Origin: Balanoglossus misakiensis
Lineage: Eukaryota; Hemichordata
DNA: 64,000 bases
Reading direction: 5' to 3'
Assembly (NCBI GenBank): GCA_040954595.2
Contig: CM082595.2
Location: forward strand, 7,750,001 to 7,814,000
The position numbers and the translations under genes are program-made. The notes beneath the pieces are model-generated. The model ran no database searches. It worked only from the letters and a program-made list of their open reading frames with translations, and was not told where the DNA came from. Positions 45,365-59,225 of the stretch are shown here, in pieces; the stretch's first letter is position 1, and every line of letters starts with the position of its first letter.

Positions 45365-45987
45365 TCTCACACTCCTGGCCGCTGGGAGTGTGGGATCAAA
45401 TTGATCCCACACTCTGTGTTAATGCGCACACAGACAACTGTTATCTGACACGAGCTCTGATTGGATAATGATATCCATACCTCTCAGAACGAGCAAATAT
45501 TATCCAATTGTGCGATGTGTCGTACACAAACCGGAACTACAATGTGATTAGGTCATGTACAGACGACAGTGGTGTACGTGGTTGGCGACAGAGTAAAACA
45601 AAAACGGTTGTATTTTCTAGATATCGCGCGAATTTATGCCACTGGAAACAATCTCCATATTTTAATGTGTTGAGCACATTTTTATAGCATGCGTGTACTG
45701 TAAACTCGTGATGAAATGGGGACTATGTTTTGCGGGGCGGATCAATATATGACTGGTCATGCAGTTATCAGTTGGTATTTTATAGATTTATTTCTTTTAT
45801 TGTAAATAAACGTTAATATCGCAAATTTCTGGTCGTGTGAGAAAAAGAATCTCACACACCAAGGACCTGGGATCATATTTCTCACACTCGTCGGGGATAT
45901 TTTTCCCACACTCGCCTGCGGCTCGTGTGGGACAAAAAAACCCAACTCGTGTGAAAAATACGATCCCAGGTCCTTGGGAGTGTGAGA
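45365..45987. mobile_element. Small TIR element with internal palindromes
   Basis: TCTCACACTCC at the left is mirrored by GGAGTGTGAGA at the right, about 620 bp apart. Inside are a perfect palindrome of GAGTGTGGGATCAA around one base (45386-45414) and a 144-bp hairpin (45847-45990: CCAAGGACCTGGGATC mirrored by GATCCCAGGTCCTTGG). No target duplication is clear. Probably a MITE. Confidence 0.6.
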
Positions 45988-46918
45988 TTCTATTACAGTG
46001 AGCACAATAATTATATTTCTGAGAATCTTGAGCTGCAGATATTAACTTGTTTTTGAAGGTATAGAATCTTAAAGAAGCAGTTCAGTCCGACTGATTTTTA
46101 AATACGTACTAGCGTCATTTTGGTTAGTCGAGAAAATGGCATATATAACTCTCGCGATTTATTGTACAATAAACGGACTAAAATAGTGGCGGATGGTGCA
46201 TTCAATTGCCTCATAAACTTCCTGTATTTTCAGTAATGAAAAAGCGCGCCTAACTGGACGCTTTCAACAGGGCCCATTTTGCGATGAGTATGGAATTGCT
46301 ATCTCAGTCTTGTCGATTGAATCAACAATACTCGACCATAGTAATCTGTTATGGGGGTCACACAGGGACCAATAAGACGTTTCTGAAACGTCTCAGGTCA
46401 ACAATTGGCGTCAATTGTTATATGTGAACGGTTTAATTGGTACTGAAACGTTTCAGATTTGAGACAGCTTTTCCGGTTAGACCTGAGCCGGTGTAAGGAT
46501 TAATACCTCTCCGAAACCCATTGTCTGTGTGGCCGAGCGATAGGGTCTATGTGGTCACAAGGCGACTCAGAAGATTAATTCTCTGTGTTTACAAAATGAA
46601 AATAGTGTCTCTGAAACGTTTCGAATTTTAACCAATGTGAACCTGGTATGTGACGCTCAGTGAATGCTTGTCTGTGCGATTACTCGCTGTCCTCAACACT
46701 TTTAATAAAACTGCACCTCGACTACTAAGTGCACCATATGTTGTTACATATATACTTGGCGAAAATTACCTTTCCTGAAATACCGAACGCAAGGCTAGCA
46801 CATATGTAAACGTCAGCCAGACCGAACTTTCCCTTATTAAATACATAGCCTTCCACTCACACATTTCCAATCGTGTATTTTTGTGAATAACATAAGTGTT
46901 AAAATGTATTATATCATA

Positions 46919-47064
46919 CCAGTATATTGATGGTGTAATTCACGCTATTTGATTGGTCGAGACACGACACGTGACCGTGATATATTAGCCATATACCACA
47001 GTCATATATCATAGTCAAAGAAAATGCCTTTTTAAAATGTTTTACGCAAAGTTTCAATATACTG
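46919..47064. mobile_element. Short TIR element (MITE)
   Basis: CCAGTATATTGA and TCAATATACTGG form perfect 12-bp inverted ends about 146 bp apart, flanked by CATA on both sides. The interior carries CACGTGACCGTGATATAT. Confidence 0.5.
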
Positions 47065-47076
47065 GCATAATATAAT

Positions 47077-47219
47077 AGCAATAAAACACCCCCAGCTATG
47101 GTATACCACTCGATTTTGACCAGTTCAACTCCATATACGCACTCGCTATCGCTCGTGCGTATATGTCGTGAACTGGTCAAAATCTCGTGGTATACCATGG
47201 CTGGGGGTGTTTTATTGCT
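47077..47219. repeat. 143-bp near-perfect hairpin
   Basis: AGCAATAAAACACCCCCAGC is mirrored by GCTGGGGGTGTTTTATTGCT; the stem continues through GGTATACCA and TTTTGACCAGTTCA with a short loop around CTCGCTATCGCTCG. A diverged relative is at about 50340-50520. Confidence 0.85.
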
Positions 47220-48168
47220 TAAATATACAATGGGATTACATCTGTGCGAAATGAGTTTTTTTTCTATCACTTCCTAATAATGTCGGTGCAATAATGGCAG
47301 AGAATCGTTAAGTGTTCGAACGAAACAGTGTTGAATGTCCTACGTATACAACACAGAAATATTCACAATTTTGGTTCAGAAATTCTGCATAAATATCCCC
47401 AATTTGAACGGTCATTAAATACCCAACAAAGCAGTTAATTGAAACGATAATAACAAATTTATTTCACACCATCTCTGTGAGATCATTATTTTTTACCAAG
47501 TCGCATCAATCAAGTCCAATTCGTCATGGCATCCCGCATTGCAAAACTTCATTAAATGCAAATTAGCCACTGATAAAAGTATATGATTGCTACATTTATA
47601 AGGAGACGGGGCTTAATAAGCGATTCTGATTTTCACGCTGTTGCGATCATTAGACACACATCTAACGTTGTTTTTGAGTAAGGAAGTTAAGAGCTCGCTG
47701 CAATGGAACGGCATCGGTTTAGAACTGAGTTAAATTATTAAAATAGTATGCAAATGATTTGACATCTGCGAAATTAACGCTTCTGCCAGCCAGTGCATTG
47801 CGTCCCTAAAAGCAATAAATTACTGTACAGTGAGTAAGATGGTGAATAATCGAACAGTTTCAGGCAATAACACTCGTTAGGAAGGAAACTTGTTGTGATT
47901 CATCACTTTCAGTCTATTTTCATATCTTGTAATAGCATCGTGGAATAAAACACGTGTACTACTGTTCCCACCTTGATTAATGCCAATGTTTCTGTTATGA
48001 CCCAGCGAAGATGAGAAACTCTGCAAGCGGTAACGATTCACTAGTTATAATTTAGCGCGAATGCATGTTAACGATATCTGCCAGGTAACCCCAGCAGGGC
48101 TATTAAATATACAATAAAGCGCCATCATTGGCGGTCGTTGTCCAACGAGATCATCTTTCTTTACTTAC

Positions 48169-48360
48169 CCGCTATCGGTTCGGCCAGGGGCTGAACTGTT
48201 ATGGCGCCCTCAAGGATGTCCTCCTTGTTACCGAGAGCCGGCAGCTGCCGATTACTCCACCCGTCACTTCCCACCCACACGAAATGAACAGTTGAGTTTA
48301 AGGTCTTTACGGCACCCATCAGACCTGCGCAGTCCTGCTCAGAGCCATACACAATAACAA
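48169..48360 (-). CDS. Metabotropic glutamate receptor, ligand-binding domain exon
   Basis: Acceptor TTTCAG|TTGTTATT (exon from 48360) and donor GCGG|GTAAGT at 48169/48168, phase 1 at both ends, 192 bp. Encodes VIVYGSEQDCAGLMGAV, FVWVGSDGWSNRQ and EGAITVQPLAEPI, matching the FLWVGSDSWG segment of the family's lobe 2. Confidence 0.93.
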
Positions 48361-50523
48361 CTGAAACCAGAAGAAAGATAGAATTGTAATCTCCTCTACA
48401 TTTAGACTTTTGGAAGTACTTTGCATTTATATCTTATCAGATTTTTAAATCAATGTGGTTGACAGGTACCGTTTTAAAGCCACAAGAAATGATCTGATTT
48501 TGGTTTTGCCTGGTTTGCATGTTATTCTTATAATTGAATATTGTCGTGTTTCTGATAATGGTTGTCCCTGGAGACTCTAATTACAGTATTGTCGTGCATA
48601 CAGAATTACTGCAGCACTTATGCGTCATGTCAATAATGACAACAATTATTACCCTTGCTCATTAATTCCATTCAACTCCCTGGGGAGCAAACAACGGCTC
48701 ACATGTGTGGCCGTTATATCGGCGCGGTAGAGTTAAACAAATACACACATTGCAATGTCTTTTCTACAAGGTAAACCCCCTCCTAGATGGGGAGAAGCAA
48801 TGAGAAGAAACGTGCCACGCCAAGCTCAATGACACAAGACAACAGCAATGCGAACGGGGGGGGGGGGGTGGACTCAAATTCTCCGTTCAGGAGTCCATTG
48901 CTCTAGCATATTTCCTTGTTATCAGGCGACACTGTGAAGCATGTAGCAAGTTCTAGATTAATTCTGTTTTAATTTGAATACATATCCAAATTTAAATTTT
49001 TTCCTACACGTCCAGTATTGCTGCCCGGAATTTTATATGCAATACATGTATATGTGAAGAGTTAAGTTATTTATAGCATGAGAATGATGAGCAAAATAGG
49101 GATTTAAATTATACCCCGAGGTACATAAACACAGCATTCCTGCACGCTTTCAGTATTTAGAACATAAAGTATGTATGTAGTAATATTACCATAAGATTGG
49201 ACGCAAACACTGACATGCAATATATTTTATGTATACTAAATCTGTACACAGAAAATTTGATTATTGCTAGAAATCATGTGTCTAAATCATTCTTCCGGAA
49301 TCATGTATGGCTCTAGTACATGGCATTGGAATGCCAAGTACATAAAACTGTAAGTACAGTATATTCTTTAAAATAGTCTGTATATGAATTCGTTGATATG
49401 TCGTACAGATCATGTCAAATTTTGCCGTTGGTAACAATGCAGGTGAGAACAAGGAAATATTGTGAAGGGAATTGAATCAACACACAGCCTTTATGTATGA
49501 GTACATGAGAGCAGTTCCTTCTAACATTGGCATGACGTTTACCATATTATTACCACACGTTGAGTCAACTCTTTATAAAATACACAGTAATGGAATACTG
49601 ATTACATCATCTTGGTAACTTTACATAATGCGTCACGCGAACCACTTACCAGTCATTTTAGTGTTTTAGTCTCCCGTTCTATAATTTTTACATGCATATA
49701 CCTTCATGACTGTCTAGTGTATTTGAGCCGACATTGCTTTTGCTGATATTTGAACCAGTGTTTGCAAACTCAAAAAGACAGCACACGCCCGGATATTAAT
49801 TTCTGTGCGACATGAATCTAGAAAGGTGACATTACAATGTGATCATTGAATCGGAATGAAACTCACGTGTAGTCTATTGTGAGTACAATAATAGCATTTG
49901 CAGTACATGTACAATGCGTGTTTTGGCAGAAGTTGTCACTAATCAAATGTCATTATTGTTATTGTCCTGGTAATTTCAAGCCAAATCTGTTTCACAAAAG
50001 TCCTTGTTACATTTTGTGAAACTGCTAATGGCTTTTTTAAATTTGGAATATTTTATGAGGAAGATGGCCGCTCAGCCATTTGTAAGGTGTGATCCTTTAG
50101 CATGGAACAGCCACGTTGATAAACAATTCAGGCAAAGGTGCCGTGCTAAGGCTATGGAGAAGATGTCATTACAGGAAAAAAACATCCAGAACATAATGAT
50201 TAGATCAGTGTGATTAATGCAACTTTGTCAGTTTCAGTGTTTGGAAAAAAACATTCCCATTTCCCCACAAACAGAACAGGAGATGTATATTTATGGTGCG
50301 AATACAGCCATGTCATTTGTCGAAACACGAAAAACGGTGTTATATTCGTGGTATACCATGGTTTGAATCTGTACCTTTTGCATTAATCATGTTTTTAAAC
50401 CAGGGTGCCTAAGTTCAATACACTTGCATTACACAACAGTAATTAACCATCCCCTGTGTATCGCCTGTGTGTATATGCCATGGACTGGTCAAAATCTCCG
50501 GCTACATATACCTAACTAATTGC

Positions 50524-50878
50524 TTAAAGGGACAAAGTCTCTCTCTTGTTGCCCTTTTCCATTAATTATGTTTGATACAAGACTCGGTTTATGTTATTCT
50601 ACATGTGGATATATAGTGAATCAACATTCGACCACTCATAACTTTCATCCCGTTTGTATAGGGTATGAGAGTGAAAACTCGCCCAAAATGAATAAATGGT
50701 AAAGACCGAGTATTCATTTTGGCGCGGTTTTTTTTTCACTCTTGTGTCTACAAGTGGGATGGAAGTTGTGTGTGGTCGAACGTTGATTAACTATATATCC
50801 ACATGTAGAACAATGTGTCTGGTATCAAACATATTTAATGGAAAAGGGTGTAGCGAGAGTGAGACTTTGTCCCTTTAA
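50524..50878. mobile_element. TTAA-flanked foldback element, family 3
   Basis: TTAA at 50524-50527 and 50875-50878 bounds a 347-bp palindrome. The arms of about 165 bp run from AGGGACAAAGTCTC to CCAAAATGAATA and mirror each other with about 15% differences. It sits in the diverged hairpin relative, so it is younger. An AGGGAC-type end near 57757-57768 may be part of another copy. Confidence 0.85.
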
Positions 50879-53240
50879 ACAGCACACATGATTTGGACCC
50901 GGGTACTCAACAGAAAGTAGACTAATCCATATACCGAACCGACTTAGGGCTCTGACAATTATCGACCACCAGAAAGATTTTGGCAACCTTAATCACATCA
51001 TAGTATTAAATAAGCTTGAACCATCAATTTGGTTTTGAATTTTTAATGTGTTCATTGCTTTCGATCTTAGAATGGCAGACAACAGGTGGTTAATGGGAAT
51101 GTAAGTACGCCATCATGTAACCAAATCGACAGTGGTGTGCCACAGGTGTCTTTATAAGGGTCCTTTCTGTTTCCATATATGTAAATGACACGGTGTTCTT
51201 ACAAACTTCCTATGTCCTTTGATGGCTCTAAATTAATGATCTCTGGCAAGGAAGTTGGTAAAATACGAGAAAAAAAATCTAAGTGTTGCAACATTTGAAT
51301 GCATGAATGGATGAATAAATAAATATAAATGGTTTGTGGATATCAAATTGGGCATATATTTTGGTTAATTGAATCCATTCATTTTGAATTGAATCACAAG
51401 TCGAAATGCAGGCTTAGATAGATTTTGCCTGTAAATATGACTATATCATCTCCAAGGACACTTTTAATTATTTGGGTGCATTTTAAGATAAACGATTAAG
51501 AGGGGAGGGTATGGCCAGACAAGAAGTGCAGAAGGTGAACACTAGGTTATACGTAAACGTCACTTTCTTGACACTAATAACCGTCAACTACTGTCGAATT
51601 GCTTACTTAATTGTCGTGTTTAATTGTGGTTGTGTTTAATGATGACATGATCTGAGGGCATGTATTATAACACATAGGCTTCACACAAAACACAAAATAT
51701 AAGGGTTCTGGATGTGAATCCCCGGGAACGCACCGAACCAACACACTTTGTGTTGTTTGGATAGACACGTTCTTTGTCAAATGGCGGAGCTGCGATATAC
51801 TCAGCCGTCCCAAAAGGACAGGTATCCACCGCCATTTGGTCTATAGTCATTTCACGTTCAAGTTATTGCACAGATTACTAATTAGTTTCTTTCTTCACTT
51901 CGACCTTTTGGACTGACTTTAACCACTTTACACGTGATAGAAGTTTGGACCCAAAATGTATTTAAACACCGACAGTTGCCAGAACAAAGGTCTGTTACGC
52001 AATCATGTTGTGCTGCTTGCATGTCTGAAAATGATCGTGTATAACAATATGTAATGATTATTTGTTGTCGCCTCGGGAAGTAACGCTAACTGTTCTGCAT
52101 TTTAAGAAACACCTGGCTAATATCGTGACCCACCCTGGCAAACGAGACGCACGAACTGAAAGAACCAATTGTAGCAGAAAACATTTAAAACTAATATAAA
52201 AAAATCATTCACACATAAATTAAATGTACAGCTAAAATGAAACCCCGCACCGCCAACAGCCATTACTGTCGGTGCCAAATAAGTGAGATAATCGTTATCA
52301 CCAGATCTTGAAATATCTGCTGTAATACCAGGAGGGTTATCTGAACACAATCTAAGATATTGTGTGCATGTACGCTGGTGTGTAAATCCTCGGAGGCACC
52401 CACAGATGGCGAGATGTTATTCATAAATACATGGAAAATAAATGAACGATCCTTGCTATATTAACAGGAAATATAGGAACAATACAGTCAAATCTAATTT
52501 TTGTCACCGGGAATACAGACAAATTGAGGACGTGTATTAGCTCTTTATTAAACAGTACATATAAATGTAAATAGTGCATTATTCTATATTTATCGCAAAT
52601 ACAAGTCTTTATTTGCCTGTACGTGTCTCAATTGCCCGTTGAACAAGTAGAAGTACAACTTAATTCTGACTGAATGTATGTAGCCAATTTATGCAGTTAT
52701 CACACTGAACAAATCTCGCCAGCAGTAAGTATGCCAGGATTGTCCTAATTCACAGTGTATATGACGTGCTGTGTAAAATTTAAAATATACATATACGAAA
52801 ACGGGACTGTGCAGTACTCGCAGTTGGCTGATTGTGCCCCAGACATGATAAAAGCACACAAAGAATGCGTTGGAAGACATCAACAGCAAGAATAATAACA
52901 ACAGCAAATAATAGTAACCGTATCTAACACTGTATGTACATGTATGTTTTATTGACTGCACGCACAACACAGGAATATTCCAGGAATGTAGCTTTTCTGC
53001 AAAACACTTCTTCAGATCTAATCGAAAGTTGTCGATAATCTTATAAGCTCAATCTCCCTAAAGTTAGATTTTACGGCGCAGCTCTTTTTGTACTGACGTC
53101 AAACTAGATTTTGTAATAGTTACTTGCGACCAACCGTAGGTCAAAGCCTCCCTTCCGTGGAACATTTCGCAGTTAAAACAGATTCTATTTCATGACGTGG
53201 TTAATTAAACTTATTTAATTTCCTCTAAATCTGCAAAAAG

Positions 53241-53456
53241 AGAAAGCTTGCAAGAAAGCAAGCAAGCAGGCAGGCAGGCAGGCAAAAAAGACAGAGAGCG
53301 GGAACGAAATAAATAAAGAAAGGAAGGAAGAAGCAGACAGACAGAAGACACACAGACCGACTGGTAGCATGCAATAAAACAGACTGACAGACAGACAGTC
53401 AGTCAGACAGACAGACAGACAGACAGATAGATGGGTAGACAGACGGACGGACAAAT
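53241..53456. repeat. CAGA/CAGG/AAGC microsatellite cluster
   Basis: Blocks of CAAG, CAGG, GAAG, CAGA and GACG tetranucleotides, starting about 55 bases downstream of the donor of the exon at 53510-53825. On the minus strand they give a spurious Leu/Cys/Ser-rich ORF. Confidence 0.9.
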
Positions 53457-53509
53457 GGACCACCCAAGCAAATAAATATGTAAATACATAGCTCAATATA
53501 GAAACTAAC

Positions 53510-53825
53510 CTCTGGCACTTTTCTTCTCCAGTAAATTATGGACAATTTGAATGTACGTCTGTTCATTTCCCTGTCCATCGTCCTTTGGAAACTTCTCTGT
53601 CAGAGCAATACATATCCCATACTGCTTTGCCAATTCAGTGAAGGCAGCAATACCCTGTACACCGTAGTTGGAGTCCTCGTGGACTATCGAGATATATGTC
53701 CAGTTAAAATGAATGATTATTTCAATCATTGCTTGTGCTTGGTAGTAGTCAGATGGCACGGTCCGAGAAAAGTATTCAAAACGCTCTCTATTGCTTAAAT
53801 CAGGACTTGTTGACCAGTAACTTAT
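53510..53825 (-). CDS. Metabotropic glutamate receptor, ligand-binding domain exon (most 5' in window)
   Basis: Acceptor ATCTTACAG|ATAAGTTAC (exon from 53825) and donor AGAG|GTTAGT (exon end 53510), 316 bp. Encodes ISYWSTSPDLSNRERFEYF, SRTVPSDYYQAQAMIEII and NWTYISIVHEDSNYG to LLEKKSAR. The segment SYxSTxPxLS and QAQAM is diagnostic for lobe 1/2 of the receptor's glutamate-binding domain. The upstream exons (signal peptide and first part of lobe 1) were not found up to 64000 and must lie beyond the window. Confidence 0.95.
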
Positions 53826-56800
53826 CTGTAAGATATAACCGATTACGAGAACATGACAAGACCTGTGTTAAAGGGACATTAGCTCTAATTTCTGGCCATA
53901 TTTCAAGTATTTTGCTGTGTGTATCAAATGCATTTCTTGCTCCACTACAAACAGCATACTAATATACCCAATGCTCCACTTGACAACATTGCCTGAATGT
54001 GTGAAACGGCCGTTGTTATTGTTGACAAATTCTAGTCCGGACGAGAATACACATTTTGCACAATAGCAATGCTGACTATATACACACAGGTTGTGTTTAT
54101 ACACTTGATACTGGGAAGTCCATCATGTTTTAGGAAGTTGAGCAAGAAATTACAGTATAGATATACAAAACAAAAATACTGCAGACATAGCCACAGATGG
54201 TGCTTTAATAAAGTGATGCAATAGCGTCAAGAAAAATCGGATCTAGTATTTTGAGTGTTTTAGTCACGTGGCATGAAGGTCAGGAAACAATTCCAGACAA
54301 ATGCATTCTGACACACTGAGAATCGAGGAAAATTAACTTAAAGAAACCGCTGGACTTGAAAGAAGGTGCACTTCTTTCAATTAAGTGTGGTCCACCTAGC
54401 ACTACTGCAGTGACAACGTATTCTAATAACCATCAGTGTTTGTGAGATGAAGCGACCATCATGGGGTAAGGTAAACAATGGCAGCAGCCATGGCAAAAAC
54501 AAAAACAAAGGCCGTGATCTGCTGTCAAGACATTAGTAAATACCACTAATTGTTAGAACCCATGACCAGTTTTCCACAAACAATAACATGATGCAATCCA
54601 AACTTCATAGATTATGGATTGCTGTGCTATTGTGTAGCGGAGTCGCTGGTAGCCCTTGTACCAGTGCATAGAGAGTATGTCGGGCTGCGATGCCATCCAA
54701 TTCCGCCATACAGACATATGCAGCCAGGTGTGGTTGACATTTTTTTTTACAAATAAAGCCTTATATATGAACGTTCACGAGTTTTATATACATGTATGTT
54801 CATTTCTGAGAATTGTATGATGAATTGCCCTAAGTAACTGCGCGACGATGTCGTTTGTTAGGGGTCGGTGGCTGTCACAGTTTCACGGAGGAGCGCGGGC
54901 CCGACCCGTCGCATGTGTACATAGCCTAGATGTTGAACTAGCCACTATTAATAACGACTACCCATTTTTGCTTTAATCTACCAAGTATTAAACCTTATCA
55001 AATCAAACAATACGTGAATACAAACTGCGCGATTTCCGACTTGATTAATGACGATGTCAGAATATATGAAATCTCTTCCTGGTGTGTGAGCGGGTCGGTT
55101 GAGTTGTTGCCGGACTGCAGCTGACTGGCCCGTTACAGCTGTTGAACGCGAGTCCGTGGATCGGTTTGCCACTCGCGTAACCTTGTAGTTTTGAAAGAAT
55201 CATATTAACATTCTGTCACACTACATAGGTGTGTTTTATTTGATCGCATATTTCCGTAACCATCCAAACCTTTATTTTTTATGTTCAATGAAAGCGTAGA
55301 GAAAGACATTCAAGGCACATTTTCTTGAACCTATTTCCGGGAATCAGCACAAGAACTGATGACGTTTAGAGTGAAATATCACCGTTGATACTAGTATTTC
55401 GCACTTAATGTATTAATATTCACGTTAAACGTCACTAGGAGAAGATGATAACAGCATGAGCATATGATAATGACAAATGTCTCGATTCTCGATTTACTGG
55501 CAGAGCTCTGTTGGACAAATCTCTATTCCGTGTTCCATTAAAGTTCATTAATTACAAATGTTCATTTGGTATGCACATTTGTAGTTTATTGATTAAATAT
55601 CTAAAGTATCCGCCACTACAGTTACCTCTTGGGGCGCATCACAGAATTAATTGAAGTGTATATATGCACACCCTAGTAAATTGTCCATGTACCAACGTTG
55701 TATGCAATCAGCTGATGCATGTTTGAGTATACTTGCTTAGAGCGGATGGATGAAGGGACGGACGGAGTCAAATTCCTGAGATTCCTCCGAATACCTCGAA
55801 ATTTCAAAAGACAATTTGAACAAGTTCGCTTTGTTTTACTTCTCTGCTGAAGATGATGACCTCGAATCGGTTATGAAAAGTAGCTATACAAAATATAAAA
55901 CGCCCATGCAGTTATACTCAGAATAGAATCACCAGTGGCGAGGGCCATTTCATTTTTAAAATGACCTTGACAAGCCAGCGGTTGTGGCAGATACGTGCTT
56001 CCATGGAGTGAATTCGTTCACTTCAAAATGTACAACAATCTGCAAAGAATACTTGTCATACCCTGAAGAGCAGACTCTCCATTATTAACGTTTCCAGATA
56101 GCATTTTGTTCTTTTCACCATCTCCGCGTAGTGGAGGTAATCCTTGTATGAAATTGATAGGATTTCCCCTTAACCAGGGGATTAATGTAGAAGCTAATGT
56201 CAGTTTTATCTCTAGTGAGAAACCTTAATCTCGGATGAAGATTTTTTATGAAATGTAGTTGTGAAAAGGAGCGCGGTAAAATAGATAGAATTCTGACAGA
56301 AGGCGAAACTAATTGCAATAGCGGTACTGGAGGGTTTCGTCGCATACCAATTACAGAATGTTTCCATGTCGATGAAAGAGAGGCCCATTGTTCGCTTAAG
56401 TTGAGATTGGAGCTTCCTCACTCCAGTAATTGGAAGCTCTAAAGCAATCGAGAGAAGAAGCGACTTCCCTTACGCCATGTTCACTTAATCTGCTTTAATC
56501 CGGACAGCGATAAAGTTGAAATAATTGATTCAAATTACGACTACATGCTTCATTATCGCTGTTCAGTAAATTCATCTTTTACTTGCAGGCAACGACTGTT
56601 AGGATACTGATATTTACGCGGAATAACAGAATATATGAATGCTTCTTAAGCAGGTCAAATTGTATCAGCGTTTTGAAGGCAGCCGATTATATTTACTTCT
56701 TTATCAGTTCGCCACGTTAATATTCTGTCTATAATACTTTAATATTGGGATTAAAAGGAAATTATTACATTGTAATTTGGGAGGTGCAGCGAGAAATTTC

Positions 56801-59225
56801 ATATTTCTTCATATACACTACATGTCCCGCTTCGGTGATTTCTGTCTTTCCTGTTTTATGGATATCAAAACGTGATAAAGCTGAACCACACAGCAATGCG
56901 CACTGCAAATGACAACTGTACTGGTCTGACCTTTTCACCGCGCTATATACTGACCTAAAGATGGACTCTTTTAACAGCGCTATCTCCAAGATTTATCAGT
57001 GCCTCCAAGCCTAACCTATAGGGATGTGAAGCTATTACCGCATTCATATAATGAAATTAGCGAGAAGGGCAACAGAAAATCCTCCAGTTTTGGAAAATGC
57101 CGCAAGTGATAGGAAAGTAATGTGGTTTTTAAGTGCTACCTCTAAGAGACGAGCTCCTTATTTATAGATTTTCGCATTGAACACCTCTAGCAAACAAATG
57201 AGCAATGGTATCCTTCGGAAATCTAGACTAATTCGGAGATATTTAAATTATTTCCTTACCTTTTTTCTTGAATAGAGATTATGATCAATTGCATATATGC
57301 AAAGGAAGGTCAAAATGTACAACACAAGTTACAGTCGAACTGTGCGGATGCGAGTTTTAGCAACACATTTAAATAAAAGGTGTACGATCACTGGATGATT
57401 TACAATGGAAAGTTTAATTCTGGGTTGTTCTCAGTATTTTATTTTCCTTCCATTGAATTGACAATGTCACTAACATACAATTATGTTGTGTGGTGTTGGT
57501 AGATTCTTTTGATATTACTGAAACATGGTGATTGACTGGTTGTCGCTGTTCAACTCACAACCCATACAAGCACACGAATACTTCCGCCATTATATTTCGG
57601 TCAGTGCCAACATTATATTGAGCTATCATCCATGTGCATGGTTTAAGTTGAATTATAACAACTAGCCGTTTAGCATTTTCCAGCGAGTAAAACAACATCC
57701 ATAGCCCGTAAGATGAGATTAAAATAACAAAACTAATGTCCAAAACTGGTGACTTTGTCCCTTTAATGTTTTGGGGTGAGAAAACGAGGTGCCCTTTCAC
57801 CGTTTGGTACCGATCTCGACTTGCAATTATTGCGAGTTTGTTTACGAAGAGAAATTTCATTGACAACATGAGTTGACTAAATGCCATAGGCGACTTTAAT
57901 TACCACATTTCGCCTCAAAAGTATCTCCTTTAAACACGTGCACATCAACGATAGTGTGAAATGTTTATGTACAACCACATATTATATATGGTACTATTCT
58001 CTCATACACGGGTAGGCTTTCACACAGCGTTCCATTCCTAGCGTAGTGAACGTCTACGATCAGGTATTACAGGGTGGTGATATAGGGAGACAGATTTTAA
58101 AGTCTCACAATGTATCATATACCTTTCGTCTCTTTACGAACATTACAATTTAGGAATTCGTGGCTGCATTAATAATCGATACTGTCTGAGCAACATTTTG
58201 GAAATCCGGGTAAATGAGACTGTATCGCCTTTTTTAAAATACACAAAAGAATGATCCCCAGGCTGGTAAACAATTAATGGGCAATTTACTATTGACAGTA
58301 ATATTTATGCCCTACTTTTCTTTGATCGATACTGTGTGGCACACCAATATTTAAGCACGAAGATATTACTAAGGTTTATATTTGCGCTGGCGGCCTGCTT
58401 GAATTCTTGCCCTGATCAGTTACAATGTCGTTTAAACTGCGTTTCTCAAACATCCCCAGTATTATCTGTTAGAAATCAGCTGTAATACTCAAATCATCTC
58501 TTCAACCAAGTGTGTACGAATCCCTGAATCCTTTAACTAACGTCTCTTTTAGTGCTGCTTTAGTGGGTGATTACTGCAAGCATCGCAGCAGTCCAGTTAA
58601 TCGCAGACAGTACTCGTTGCTATGGAAACGGAACATATCTACATGCTAATTTTGCTAACGTTTGACACAGAATACACAAGCCTGTCAATAAATAGTCAAG
58701 ATATTTTTAAACCTTATCAAAAATGGTTCAAAGATCGGTATTGCCTGCGCCTGGGTCACTGATATCGTTTACAATGAAGTGCGTGTGCGTGACATATAGC
58801 TTAGTTATGAGCTAATTTTATAGCTAAAGTGTTTTCTTAATTATATACAACTGCCCGCTGTATATGCACTTCTTTGTACACGGTTTTATCGGAGAATTCG
58901 CGAATGCTTTGCGTTGGCAAGCAAACAGGGCAGTATAGAAAAGAACGTTTATGATTTACTGGGGTATTAATTTACTTTAGGACTTTCCTAATGAAATAAG
59001 GGTTTATGAAGCGGCTACGGATTATGCCCTAGGTGTTATCTCTATTGAATTATTCGCTGAATGAACTGGAAATTAAGTTATTAAATCGAAAGATATGACA
59101 TGACTTGCAACAGCTGTGGTTATTTTATTGGTTATATCTAGTCAGTGTGCAATGCATCCTGAAATATCCTATGGTCGCACGTAATCTCAAACGAAGTCAT
59201 TGAAAACCAAATATCGAATATGTAG
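53826..59225 (-). other. Probable 5' receptor intron, first part
   Basis: No exon, gene or clear mobile element. TTAAAGGGACATTAG near 53872 and CTTTGTCCCTTTAA near 57755 resemble the ends of the TTAA foldback at 50524, but no matching partners are close by. Confidence 0.5.

Larger units (their letters stand above)
45261..48168 (-). other. Receptor intron with foldback elements
   Basis: 2.9 kb; the inverted-repeat elements in it are listed separately. The rest shows no gene. Confidence 0.75.
48361..53509 (-). other. Receptor intron
   Basis: 5.1 kb. Holds a G run near 48857-48868, a diverged relative of the 47077 hairpin at about 50340-50520, a TTAA foldback element (50524-50878) and a CAGA/CAGG-rich repeat (53241-53456). 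No exon of the receptor or other gene is evident. Confidence 0.75.

Noticed and set aside
46530-46640. tRNA-Leu/Ser-like gene (TGGCCGAGCGATAGGG resembles an A box)
   Set aside because: No matching acceptor stem or convincing T-loop; at most a degenerate SINE or chance.
46360-46655. Inverted-repeat element (GTCACACAGGGACC and a mirrored end)
   Set aside because: The arms match poorly and no target duplication is visible.
53215-53496. Leu/Ser/Cys-rich minus-strand ORF
   Set aside because: It translates the CAGA/CAGG microsatellite.
57555-57887. 110-codon minus-strand ORF with hydrophobic stretches
   Set aside because: No family resemblance. It overlaps an end-like CTTTGTCCCTTTAA sequence, so it is probably repeat-derived.
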